Made by a program: the position numbers and the translations under genes. The notes below the pieces were generated by a model. The model was given only the letters and a program-made list of their open reading frames with translations, searched no databases and was not told the origin of the DNA. From Desulfarculaceae bacterium (GTDB lineage: Bacteria; Desulfobacterota; Desulfarculia; Desulfarculales; Desulfarculaceae), in the NCBI GenBank assembly GCA_027067385.1, contig JAMOVV010000107.1, forward strand, positions 1 through 36,318: a stretch of 36,318 nt of DNA. Direction: 5' to 3'. Below, piece by piece: positions 17,101 to 24,326 of this stretch. Within the stretch, counting starts at the first letter, position 1. Each line of letters begins with the position of its first letter.

Positions 17101-17241
17101 GACATCCTCGACACCGACGTGGCCTTGCGCCCCTACCGGGGACCGGTGCCGGGCCTGGCCGGTATCGCTCCCCTGCGCCGGCGGTTGACCTTGTTCATAA
17201 ACATGGAGGAGCTTCTTGCGACTTTCGTGGACCAGGCCTAG
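14122..17241 (+). CDS. cheA: Chemotaxis histidine kinase CheA, with duplicated internal domain and two CheW-like domains
   Basis: A 1039-residue CheA. It begins with an Hpt domain whose phosphoacceptor is H50 in AVHSIKGFS. Two tandem copies of a ~108-residue domain follow (about 153-262 and 283-392); each runs from a beta-strand plus variable acid-basic segment to LFALWIDPEHDL/LYAVWVHRERDL, then SIGQVLA/SVGRVLA and a W-x-H-LLA motif. They stand where the P2 or similar domain lies in other CheA proteins. After a Pro/Ala/Glu linker come the dimerisation domain (443-510), the ATPase domain (N559 in HLVRNSVDHG; DDGAGI; GRGVGMDVV), and a first CheW-like domain (about 687-880) with a charged insert. 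A basic linker leads to a second CheW-like domain (905-1030). Most CheAs have 650-750 residues and one CheW module. It heads the operon with cheW, mcp, cheB and cheR. Confidence 0.93.
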   Translation: MAGAVDEALLKDFVLDSHEHLNAVEPDLLAMESGGCVSPEAIHRILRAVHSIKGFSTFLGFDPLTDLGHAMENILTLMRDGRLAPHTEVVDALLAGIDRLQVMLRDIQAGETIAPCPETSRLESLLAEVELSPTGSHQCTLDGSPVLEAPSGRVTLRVDGGEALGAAEFTVERSEVARAEADGRSLFALWIDPEHDLSARGVSPESFRANLESIGQVLAADQATDQAGWRHWLLASLISDPELLAAAVEVPPQRIHPVAYSGQPTPAAEPPAVAEPPAPRRGAVKLRVAGRGELDTLELVVERRQVELAVQGIHCLYAVWVHRERDLAAAGRSLDQLQQAVASVGRVLAVDPDGPGPWRHLLAASKIREPDTVSLAYELPGAQVVQLPSQVLRQALGTAAPAQAAEPAQPEAPAETKTPSKTAEPEAPAGQPSPPAITAAPETIRVGVPLVDRLINLAGELVLSRNQLKLLMAGGDGGQGAVERVIQTVDLVTSELQEHIMQLRMQPVGRLFNRFPRLVRDLARRLNKEVELEIHGGEVELDKSILEQLTDPLTHLVRNSVDHGLESPQQRRALGKPPAGRMVLRAFHQEGQVHITLSDDGAGIDPERVAARALEAGLVTPEEVQAMSSGEKVNLVTRPGLSTAEQVNDLSGRGVGMDVVSTNLAKVGGHLHIDTRPGEGTTMLLRLPLTLAIIPSLIIGTGGQVFAIPQADVRELVRVRADQASERIEKVGDAPVLRLRERLLPLVRLSRLLGLASYYTDPASGGQQPDRRVRLADRRHGLDYDPEAPEPEPPRERRAGSERRRRFAGDINVVVLRLGANRYGLVVDELFDTEEIVVKPLARHLKESGCYSGTTIMGDGRVAMILDAAGMARQAGLRFSRIAAREARRRERARQERAAARRKTRSVVLFSCAANQYFAVPLASVAHLEKVAVQDIEPVAGGECIQYRGTGLPLLRLEKFLPVKAISSKATHLFVIIPRGPTPVAGIAAAQVVDILDTDVALRPYRGPVPGLAGIAPLRRRLTLFINMEELLATFVDQA

Positions 17242-17274
17242 GCCGGCCGGGGCCCCCGGCCCCGGGGAGGTGCC

Positions 17275-17685
17275 GTGGTGCAGCAGTTTGTAACCTTTCG
17301 CGTGGACGGGCGCCTGTTGGGTCTGGCCATCGACCAGGTGCGGGAGATCAACCGGGTTCTGGATATCGTGCCGGTGCGCCGCAGCGCCGACTACGTGCGC
17401 GGGGTGATGAACCTGCGCGGCCAGGTGGTGGTGGTCTTGGACCTGGGCGCCCGCTTGGGCCTGGGACCGATGACCATCGGTCCCGGCAGCCACAACGTGC
17501 TGCTCAAGCAGGAGGAGGTAGCCCTGCTGGTCGATGAGATCGGCGACGTGGTGGAGGTGGAGCCGCCGGCGCTCTCCCCGCCGCCGGCCAACCTGGGAGG
17601 TATCGCCGGCGAGTTCATCCAGGAGGTGGCCAAGCTGCCCGACGGCCTGCTGGCGGTCTTGGACGTGGCCAAGGTGTTAGGATAA
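17275..17685 (+). CDS. cheW: Chemotaxis coupling protein CheW
   Basis: A 136-residue single CheW domain linking receptors to CheA. It has the typical opening (FVTFRVDGRLLGLAIDQVREI) and the conserved GVMNLRGQVVVVLDLG. The ending (GLLAVLDVAKVLG) is also standard. The start is one of two tandem GTG codons, 17275 or 17278; the GGGGAGG at 17264-17270 gives spacing of four or seven bases, so the second is slightly favoured and would shorten the protein by one residue. It lies 33 bases after cheA and is clearly in the same operon. CheA already has two CheW-like modules, so this third one may set array geometry or serve a different receptor. Confidence 0.93.
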   Translation: MVQQFVTFRVDGRLLGLAIDQVREINRVLDIVPVRRSADYVRGVMNLRGQVVVVLDLGARLGLGPMTIGPGSHNVLLKQEEVALLVDEIGDVVEVEPPALSPPPANLGGIAGEFIQEVAKLPDGLLAVLDVAKVLG

Positions 17686-17823
17686 AAGAGTCCGCCGGAC
17701 GCGGCGCCGGTGGTTTGGTTATAAGTAGCGGAACAAGTATTGCCCGCTTCGCCGGTCCCCTGGCGGGGGCCTGGCCGACAAGCCCTTGGTTGGCGGTGGC
17801 GGGCGTTAGCTAAGGAGCCGACC

Positions 17824-19758
17824 ATGGATACGGCCAAAAGATTTTCCGGCCGAGTATGGGTGAAGTTGCTTTTGGGAATCACCTTGGTGGTGGCGCTGGT
17901 CACGGCCTCTTTGATCGCCACGGGCATCAAGCGGCAGACCGACACCATCCGCAACATGGCCCGGCGGCAGGGCCTGATGATGGCCGAGGCGGTGGAAGGC
18001 GGCATGAACGACGCCTTGTCGGAAGGCAACAACGACGTGGTGCGCCAGCAGTTCAAGCGCCTGCACCAGCGCCTGCCCGACAGCCAGGTGATGGTCTTCG
18101 ACTTCCGCGGGAACATAACCTTTGCCACCGACCAGAAAATGCTGCGCCAGGACCTCAAGTCGCTCATAGACTCGGCCAAGGTGCGGGCCGCCCTGGCGTC
18201 TTTGTTGCGGGGCAACCAGGTGCCCTCGCAGTCGTTCACCGAGATGGTCGGCGGCGTACCCTATGTTTCTATCCTGCGGCCCATCGCCAACGACCAGCGC
18301 TGTCATCACTGCCACGGCGCCAGCCGGCGGCTGTTGGGCGGCATCATGGTGCGCTCTTCGGCCGCCGAGGCCTACGGTGCCGCCACCACCTCGCGCAACC
18401 TGGGCATCATCCTGGGGGCGGTGGGACTGGGCCTGGTGGTCTTGCTGGTGCTGGTGCTCACCACCAGCCTGGTGGGACGGCCCATCCGCAACACGGTCAA
18501 CATGCTCAAGGACATGGCCCAGGGCGAGGGCGACCTCACCAAACGTCTGCGCTCGGGCAGCAACGACGAGTTGGGTGAGCTGGCCCATTGGTTCAACCTG
18601 TTCGTGGAAAAACTGCAGGGCCTGATGCAGCGAGTCACCGACGAGGTAACCAACATGACCAAGGCCACCGACGACATGACCACGGTGTCGGAAGACTTGG
18701 CCCACCGGGCCGACGAGATGCACGGGGTGGCCGAGGCGGCGGCCCGGGAAACCGCCGGCGCTTCGACCAACGTCAAGAACATGGCCGCGGCGGCCGAAGA
18801 GGTGAGCCACCAGGTGGGCAACGTGGCCGGCGCCACCGAGACCCTGGGGGCCAGCATGACCCAGATCGGCCAGGCCACCGAACAGGTGTCGGGCAATCTC
18901 AACATGGTGGCCTCCTCGGCCGAGCAGATGTCTTCCTCGGTCAACGCCATCGCCACGGCGGTGGAGCAGATGTACGCCGCTCTCAACGAGGTGAGCAAGA
19001 GCGCCGGGCGGGGCGCCAATGTCTCCAACGAGGCGTCCCTGCGCGCCGGCGACACCTCCCAGGTGGTCAACAGCCTGGGCACCGCGGCCCGGGAGATCGG
19101 CGACGTGGTGGACCTGATCCAGGGCATCGCCTCCCAGACCAACCTGCTGGCCCTCAACGCCGCCATCGAGGCGGCCAGCGCCGGCGAGGCCGGCAAGGGC
19201 TTCGCGGTGGTGGCCGGCGAGGTGAAGGAGCTGGCCAAGCAGACCGCCGGGGCCACCGAGGAAATCCGGCGCAAGATAGACACCATGCAGTCCAACACCG
19301 AACGCGCGGTGGAGGCTATCGGCCAGATCGTGGACTTCATCACCGAGATCGACTCGGTGATGAACACCATCGCCTCGGCGGTGGAAGAGCAGACCGCCAC
19401 CACCAACGAGATTTCGCGCAGCATCTCCGAGGCGGCCGGCGCGGCCAACACGGTCTCGGACAACGTGCACCAGGCGGCCCGGGCGGCCGGCTACACGGCC
19501 GAAAACGTGCGGCGCTCCATCGACTCGGAGATCGAGGTCTCGCGCAACATCACCGACGTGGCCGCCGCGGCCAAGGCCATCGCCCGAGACGCCGCCGACG
19601 CCTCGGAGCACATGGGAATGGTCAACCACAACGTGGATATGCTCAACCAGACCTGCAGCATCACCTACCAGGGGACCCGCGCCGCCAACCAGGCGGTGCG
19701 CGAGCTGCACAAAGTGGCCCGCCGGCTGGGGGAAGTGGTGGCCAACTTTAAACTGTAA
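17824..19758 (+). CDS. Methyl-accepting chemotaxis protein with a periplasmic c-type haem motif
   Basis: A 644-residue transmembrane chemoreceptor. TM1 is about residues 12-34 ([16 protein letters not shown]) and TM2 about 196-218 ([18 protein letters not shown]). The periplasmic domain between them contains CHHCH (C160, C163, H164), a canonical CxxCH haem c attachment motif, just before TM2. A HAMP domain (about 219-272) and a long signalling domain follow, with the conserved hairpin tip [20 protein letters not shown] near residue 440. No C-terminal CheR/CheB-tethering pentapeptide is present; the protein ends VVANFKL. AAGGAG six bases before the ATG at 17824 sets the start; an earlier in-frame ATG at 17740 adds an improbable leader. 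Haem would suit sensing of redox, oxygen or nitric oxide, as proposed for DcrA-type receptors; that is inference. Confidence 0.92.
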   Translation: MDTAKRFSGRVWVKLLLGITLVVALVTASLIATGIKRQTDTIRNMARRQGLMMAEAVEGGMNDALSEGNNDVVRQQFKRLHQRLPDSQVMVFDFRGNITFATDQKMLRQDLKSLIDSAKVRAALASLLRGNQVPSQSFTEMVGGVPYVSILRPIANDQRCHHCHGASRRLLGGIMVRSSAAEAYGAATTSRNLGIILGAVGLGLVVLLVLVLTTSLVGRPIRNTVNMLKDMAQGEGDLTKRLRSGSNDELGELAHWFNLFVEKLQGLMQRVTDEVTNMTKATDDMTTVSEDLAHRADEMHGVAEAAARETAGASTNVKNMAAAAEEVSHQVGNVAGATETLGASMTQIGQATEQVSGNLNMVASSAEQMSSSVNAIATAVEQMYAALNEVSKSAGRGANVSNEASLRAGDTSQVVNSLGTAAREIGDVVDLIQGIASQTNLLALNAAIEAASAGEAGKGFAVVAGEVKELAKQTAGATEEIRRKIDTMQSNTERAVEAIGQIVDFITEIDSVMNTIASAVEEQTATTNEISRSISEAAGAANTVSDNVHQAARAAGYTAENVRRSIDSEIEVSRNITDVAAAAKAIARDAADASEHMGMVNHNVDMLNQTCSITYQGTRAANQAVRELHKVARRLGEVVANFKL

Positions 19759-19794
19759 TCGGTCGCCGCCGGGCGGCCCGGGGGATAAGCGCAA

Positions 19795-20943
19795 GTGAGC
19801 CAGGCGACCCGCATCAAGGTATTGGTGGTGGACCCCAGCGTGGTATGCCGCCGCCTGCTCAGCCAGGTCGTGAGCCAGCTCCCCACCGTAAGCCAGGTGA
19901 CGGCCACCCCCAACGGCCGCATCGCCCTGGCCCGCCTGGAGCAAACCCCCACCGACCTGGTGCTCTTTGACCTTAGCCAGGACACCGACCAGGGTCTGGA
20001 CCAGCTCAAAAAAATTCACGCCGGCTTCCCGGATATGGTTGTCATCGCCATGGTACCCCGCGACCGTCTCGACCCGGTCATCGCCGTCTCAGCCATGCAA
20101 TGCGGCGCCCTGGAGCTGATCGCCAAGCCGGACCAAAGCGCCCCGCCCCACGCCTGGAGCAAGTTCCAGCGGGAGCTGTCGGCCATGCTGGGCAGCATCC
20201 ACGGCCGGCGCGACGCCGTCCGGGCCCGGCGCCTGTCCCAGCGGGGGGCGCAGCCGGCCGCGGCCGGGGAGCCCCCTCCCGGCCGGGATGCGGCGGCCCC
20301 TCTCCGCCCGGCCGCGGCGCGTCCCATCACCGGCGGCGCCTTCTCGGTGGTAGCCATCGGCAGCTCCACCGGCGGCCCCAACGCCCTGCAACGGGTGATA
20401 CCCCTGCTGCCGGCCGACCTGGGCATCCCCTTGCTGCTGGTCCAACACATCCCACCGGAGTTCACCGGGGCCCTGGCCGACAGCCTCAACCGGCACTCCG
20501 CCCTGACCGTGGTGGAGGCGGCCGAACACCAGCCCCTGCGCCCGGGGGTGGTCTACCTGGCCCCGGGCGGACGCCACATGGTGGTCACCCCCACCGCCGG
20601 CGAACCCTTTGGGGTCATCGGGATCAACGACGATCCCCCGGTGAACAGTTGCCGTCCCTCGGTCGACGTTCTGTTCAAGTCCCTGGCGGCCATCGGCGGC
20701 CTGCGAACCCTGGCCGTGGTCATGACCGGCATGGGATTCGACGGGCGCGCCGGGGTACAGGAGATCAAGGCCCAGGGCGGGTACTGCCTCTCCCAGTCGG
20801 AAGACACCTGCGTGGTCTACGGCATGCCGCGCGCGGTGGACGAAGCCGGTCTCAGCGACGAGCGGGTGCCGCTGGATAACCTGGCCCGGCGCATCACCAC
20901 CCTGGTCCAGGCCTCCGGGGCAAGTGAGCGGCCATGGCGATAA
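19795..20943 (+). CDS. cheB: Chemotaxis response regulator / protein-glutamate methylesterase CheB
   Basis: A 382-residue CheB. The N-terminal receiver (about 1-120) keeps the phosphoacceptor aspartate (TDLVLFDLSQD) and the lysine (ELIAKP), but the paired acidic residues are VVDPS rather than VVDDS, so one metal-binding acid is lost. A long Arg/Pro/Ala linker (about 140-178) leads to the methylesterase domain. Its catalytic triad is visible: S191 in GSSTGGPNAL, H218 in VQHIPPEF and D316 in GMGFDGRAG. It demethylates or deamidates glutamyl residues of the receptor, opposing CheR, which overlaps its end by ten bases. The start is a GTG at 19795. The incomplete acid pair may alter phosphorylation-dependent activation. 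Confidence 0.93.
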   Translation: MSQATRIKVLVVDPSVVCRRLLSQVVSQLPTVSQVTATPNGRIALARLEQTPTDLVLFDLSQDTDQGLDQLKKIHAGFPDMVVIAMVPRDRLDPVIAVSAMQCGALELIAKPDQSAPPHAWSKFQRELSAMLGSIHGRRDAVRARRLSQRGAQPAAAGEPPPGRDAAAPLRPAAARPITGGAFSVVAIGSSTGGPNALQRVIPLLPADLGIPLLLVQHIPPEFTGALADSLNRHSALTVVEAAEHQPLRPGVVYLAPGGRHMVVTPTAGEPFGVIGINDDPPVNSCRPSVDVLFKSLAAIGGLRTLAVVMTGMGFDGRAGVQEIKAQGGYCLSQSEDTCVVYGMPRAVDEAGLSDERVPLDNLARRITTLVQASGASERPWR

Positions 20944-21803
20944 GCCTAAATCACCGGCAGTTTGAGCGCTGGCGGGAGTTTATCTACGAGCGCACCGGCG
21001 TAATGCTCGGCACGGACAAGGCCTACCTGGTGGAACACCGCCTGGCCCCCTTGCTGGAACCCGACGACCAAAACGACCTGGGCCGCCTGTTGCTCCGGGT
21101 CCGCGACGCGCCCACCAGCCACCCCCTGTGCCAGCGAGTCATCGACGCCATCACCACCCACGAGACCTCCTGGTTCCGCGAGCCCAAGATATTCGGCCTG
21201 CTGCGCGATAGTATCCTGCCGCGGCTGCACCGCGATATCCACCACCAGCGGCGCGGGCCGGTGCGCATCTGGTCGGCGGCCTGCTCCACCGGGCAAGAGC
21301 CCTACTCCGTGGCCATGACCGCCCTGGAAGCCTACCGCAACCTGGGGGGTCGGGAAGTCTGCCACCAGGAGGTGGTCATCCTGGCCAGCGACATCTCCCG
21401 GCGTTCGTTGCAAATGGCCCGCCGGGCCCACTACGACCGGGCGGCGGTGGCCCGCGGCTTGGACGACTATTACCTCCGCACCTATTTCACATCCTGCGGT
21501 GGCGGCTGGCAGGTCAAGGACGAGGTGCGGGCCATGGTGGAGTTTCGCCAGCTCAACCTGTGCGACTCCCTGGCCCGGGTGGGCCTCTGCGACCTGGTGC
21601 TCCTGCGCAACACCATCATCTACTTTTCCGATGAATTCAAACGGGGTCTTTTCCGGCGGCTGCCGGCGGTGATGAGCCGAGGCGCCCTGCTCTTTTTGGG
21701 CACCGGTGAAACCGCCGGCCACTACACCGACGCCTTCGAGATAATCGACGAGGCCGGCCTGATCTACTACCGCCTGGCCGAGCATCCCGGCCACGCCGCC
21801 TGA
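20934..21803 (+). CDS. cheR: Chemotaxis protein methyltransferase CheR
   Basis: A 289-residue SAM-dependent methyltransferase that methylates glutamates of the chemoreceptor. An alpha-helical N-terminal domain (residues about 1-80; ERTGVMLGTDKAYLVEHRL) precedes the catalytic domain. The latter has the region before SAM motif I (THETSWFREPKIF), SAM motif I (IWSAACSTGQEPYSVAM), the ASDISRRSLQMARRAHY segment and the DLVLLRNTIIYFS motif, close to the classical CRNVLIYF. The ATG at 20934 lies inside the end of cheB, so translation is coupled. The ending (AFEIIDEAGLIYYRLA) is standard. It is the last gene of the plus-strand operon and converges on cheY with a 23-base gap and no obvious terminator. 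Confidence 0.94.
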   Translation: MAISLNHRQFERWREFIYERTGVMLGTDKAYLVEHRLAPLLEPDDQNDLGRLLLRVRDAPTSHPLCQRVIDAITTHETSWFREPKIFGLLRDSILPRLHRDIHHQRRGPVRIWSAACSTGQEPYSVAMTALEAYRNLGGREVCHQEVVILASDISRRSLQMARRAHYDRAAVARGLDDYYLRTYFTSCGGGWQVKDEVRAMVEFRQLNLCDSLARVGLCDLVLLRNTIIYFSDEFKRGLFRRLPAVMSRGALLFLGTGETAGHYTDAFEIIDEAGLIYYRLAEHPGHAA

Positions 21804-21826
21804 TCCGAAGCGTACCCCCTGGCCGC

Positions 21827-22228
21827 TCACGCCTGGTCCGCCGGCGGCGATGATTCTTGGGCCAGCTCGGCGAAGACCTGGGCTATCTTGGCCTCCAGGT
21901 CCTGGGCGGTAAAGGGCTTGATGATGTAGTTGTTCACCCCGGTCTGGATGGCCTTGATCACGTTTTCCCGTTGGCCGCGCGCGGTGACCATCAGGAAGGG
22001 CAAGTGCTTGAAGCGCCCGCTGGAGCGTATCCACTTCAGGAGCTCCAGGCCGTCTAGCTCCGGCATGTTCCAGTCGCTGATGACCAACTCCACCCCGCCT
22101 TCCTCCAGGCGGACGATGGCGTCCAGGCCGCTCTTGGCCTGCACCGTGTTGATCAGGCCGATCTCCTTGAGAGCGGCCCGCACCAGCTTGCGCATCACCG
22201 GGAAATCATCCACGATCAGTATCTTCAT
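21827..22228 (-). CDS. cheY: CheY-like single-domain response regulator
   Basis: A single receiver domain of 133 residues. The acidic pair (VDDF, D7-D8), phosphoacceptor D52 in VISDWNMPELDG, the T in LMVTARG and the lysine in YIIKPFTAQDLE are all present. It has no output domain. It should be phosphorylated by the neighbouring CheA. The start is uncertain: ATG codons at 22255, 22246 and 22228 are in frame, and 22228 gives the classical MKILIVDD beginning. It lies downstream of the cyclase on the same strand, 65 bases away, and convergent with cheR. It may act on the flagellar motor, a pilus motor, or as a phosphate sink. Confidence 0.92.
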   Translation of the reverse strand: MKILIVDDFPVMRKLVRAALKEIGLINTVQAKSGLDAIVRLEEGGVELVISDWNMPELDGLELLKWIRSSGRFKHLPFLMVTARGQRENVIKAIQTGVNNYIIKPFTAQDLEAKIAQVFAELAQESSPPADQA

Positions 22229-22293
22229 GTCCGCTTTGAGCCGCATAACCATCATCCCCGACGCACCCGGCCGCCGGCCGGCCGCACCGGTGC

Positions 22294-24096
22294 TTAGTTG
22301 ATAACCACCCGGTTGCGCCCCTGCTCCTTGGCTTGATACAGGAGCTTGTCGGCCGCCTTGAGCATGTCCTCGATATTATCGCCGGCCTCGGTGGCCAGGC
22401 CCATGGATATGGTCACCGATATTTTCTTCCCGCCCGAGTCCAGGCTGAGGCGTTCGATAATCTTGCGCACCTCGTTAAACAGCACCAGGGCGGCCGAGTA
22501 CTCCACCCCGGCCAGCAAGGCGCCGAACTCCTCGCCGCCCAGCCGGGCCACCAGGCCCATCTTGCCCACCGCATCCTCCAGGGACCAGGCCACCATCTTC
22601 AGGACCTCGTCGCCGGCGGCGTGGCCGTAGGTGTCGTTGACCTTCTTGAAATGGTCGATGTCCATCATGGCCATCACCAGGGGCTGGTCCTGGGCCACCG
22701 CCTCCTGGTGCAGGGGCACGGCCAGCTCGAAGAAGTGCCGGCGGTTGGGCAGCCCGGTGAGATAGTCGCGCTGGGAAGACTCGCGCACGCGGGCGATGTT
22801 TTCCTGGGACTCCAGGTTCTGGATGATCCGGCTGTAGAGCTCTTCCTTGGTGTAGGGCTTGGGCAAAAAGTCGTTGGCCCCGCCCTTGAGAAACCCCGCC
22901 GCCAGGGTGGCCGAGGCCTCCGAGGACAGCCCGATGATGGACAGTTGGTCCCGGCTGTAGTTGGCCCGCAGGTTGGACGCCAGCTCGATGCCGTCCATTT
23001 GGGGCATGTTGTAGTCGGTGATCACCAGCCGGATGTCCGGGTGTTCCCGGAAGACCTCGATGGCTTGTTTACCGTTTTCGGCCACCAGTATCTTGAAATT
23101 CAAGAGCTCCAGCAGCGACACCAGCATGCGGCGCTGGGGGTGGGAATCATCCACCGCCAGCACCTTGATGTGCCGGTTTTTCCGCAGCCGGTGCAGCAGG
23201 CTCACCAGGTAGTCCAGGTCGGCGGCGCCACCTTTGAGCAAGTAATCGATGGCCGGCTTGGCCAAGATGCGCTGGCGCACCTCGTCGCTGAAGGTGGCGG
23301 TGAGGATGATGGGCGGGATGTCGTGGCCGATTACGTAGTCCACGATCTCGCCATCGGGGGCATCCGGCAGGGTGAGGTCCAGCACGGCTACGAAAAACTG
23401 GTGCTCGCCGGACTCGATGATGGCGGCGGCCTCGGCCAGGGAGTGGGCCACCACCGGGGTGAAGCGGTCCTCGGCCGCGATGCGATCGCGCAGCATGCGG
23501 GCGGTGAACTTATCGTCCTCCACCACCAGCACCGGGTAGTCGCGATGCTTGTCGGCGTCGTGGTCCCGCCGGGACATGGACCGGATGCGCTTGATCTCGG
23601 CGCCCAAGTCGATATCCCGTAGCGCCGTCGGCGGGTTGGTGATGGCCCGCATCTCCGGCCGCTGTACGGTCATGGTGGGCTGGGTCGCCCACTCCAAGGA
23701 CGGCTCATCCTCTTGGCCCTGGTCCAGTATCTCCCGTAGATCCCGCAGCTCCTGGTCGTAGGAGGCGTAGGGCTCTTGGTGCACGGCGTTGGCCATCAAC
23801 TGGCGCAGCTTATCCACCGCCCGCAGCAACAGGCCCACGCTGGCGGCGTCGGGACGGGCCAGGCCGTCACGGAAACGGATCATCAGGCCTTCCACCGCGT
23901 GGCTCAGGTCCCGCACCGGCCACACGCCGGCCAGGGCCGAGGACCCCTTGATGGAATGAATCGTCCGGAAGGCCTCGTTGAACATCTCCCGGTCAAGGTT
24001 TTCGGGGTCCTTCTCCAGGGCCAGGAAGATCGGCTCCACCTGGTCCAGGTGCTCCAGACCGTCGGCGGCGAATTCTTGTACGATAGACTGATCCAT
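22294..24096 (-). CDS. Diguanylate cyclase with Hpt-REC-REC-GGDEF architecture
   Basis: A 600-residue cytoplasmic signalling enzyme. Residues 1-120 are an Hpt domain with H47 in TIHSIKGSSALAG. A first receiver (about 186-305) has VVEDD and D240 in AVLDLTLP. A second receiver (about 311-430) has VDD and D361 in VITDYNMPQMDG, with KPY. Residues 440-600 form a GGDEF domain: RDYLTGLPNRRHFF, MDIDHFKKVNDTYGH and the active-site loop ARLGGEEFGAL (GGEEF, 520-524). Intact residues predict c-di-GMP synthesis. The RxxD inhibitory site five residues before GGEEF is absent (GKMG is there). The ATG at 24096 follows a GGGGGGA stretch; a longer frame reaches 24186. It is transcribed with cheY. Phosphorylation of the receivers by CheA would link chemosensing to c-di-GMP, which is inference. 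Confidence 0.93.
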   Translation of the reverse strand: MDQSIVQEFAADGLEHLDQVEPIFLALEKDPENLDREMFNEAFRTIHSIKGSSALAGVWPVRDLSHAVEGLMIRFRDGLARPDAASVGLLLRAVDKLRQLMANAVHQEPYASYDQELRDLREILDQGQEDEPSLEWATQPTMTVQRPEMRAITNPPTALRDIDLGAEIKRIRSMSRRDHDADKHRDYPVLVVEDDKFTARMLRDRIAAEDRFTPVVAHSLAEAAAIIESGEHQFFVAVLDLTLPDAPDGEIVDYVIGHDIPPIILTATFSDEVRQRILAKPAIDYLLKGGAADLDYLVSLLHRLRKNRHIKVLAVDDSHPQRRMLVSLLELLNFKILVAENGKQAIEVFREHPDIRLVITDYNMPQMDGIELASNLRANYSRDQLSIIGLSSEASATLAAGFLKGGANDFLPKPYTKEELYSRIIQNLESQENIARVRESSQRDYLTGLPNRRHFFELAVPLHQEAVAQDQPLVMAMMDIDHFKKVNDTYGHAAGDEVLKMVAWSLEDAVGKMGLVARLGGEEFGALLAGVEYSAALVLFNEVRKIIERLSLDSGGKKISVTISMGLATEAGDNIEDMLKAADKLLYQAKEQGRNRVVIN

Positions 24097-24262
24097 CAGT
24101 GCGGTCCCCCCAAGACTATATGGCGTGTCCCCCAAAGCAACGGTACCGAAAAACCGCTCGCTGAGCCGGAGCCGGTTGGCGGTCACCGGTAATTTCTTAT
24201 GTTAATCCACCCTCACCGGGGATTGCTAGCACCATGTGTTGGCGTCGGCGGTGGCCGCGGGG

Positions 24263-24292
24263 TTGCCAAGTCCGCCGGCAAAACGTTATGGT
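24263..24292 (+). promoter_or_regulatory. Candidate promoter for the old-yellow-enzyme reductase gene
   Basis: TTGCCA (24263-24268, five of six to consensus) and TATGGT (24287-24292, four of six) are 18 bases apart. They lie in the 230-base divergent gap between the cyclase and the reductase, about 35 bases before the reductase ATG. Confidence 0.35.
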
Positions 24293-24326
24293 ATCTATAA
24301 AATTTTTTAGGTAACAGGCGGAGGGC

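Noticed and set aside
17806-20019. 737-residue open frame on the minus strand opposite the chemoreceptor
   Set aside because: It mirrors the codon bias of the real receptor gene, is rich in His, Gly and Ala, has no domain and no ribosome site; it is a high-GC shadow frame.
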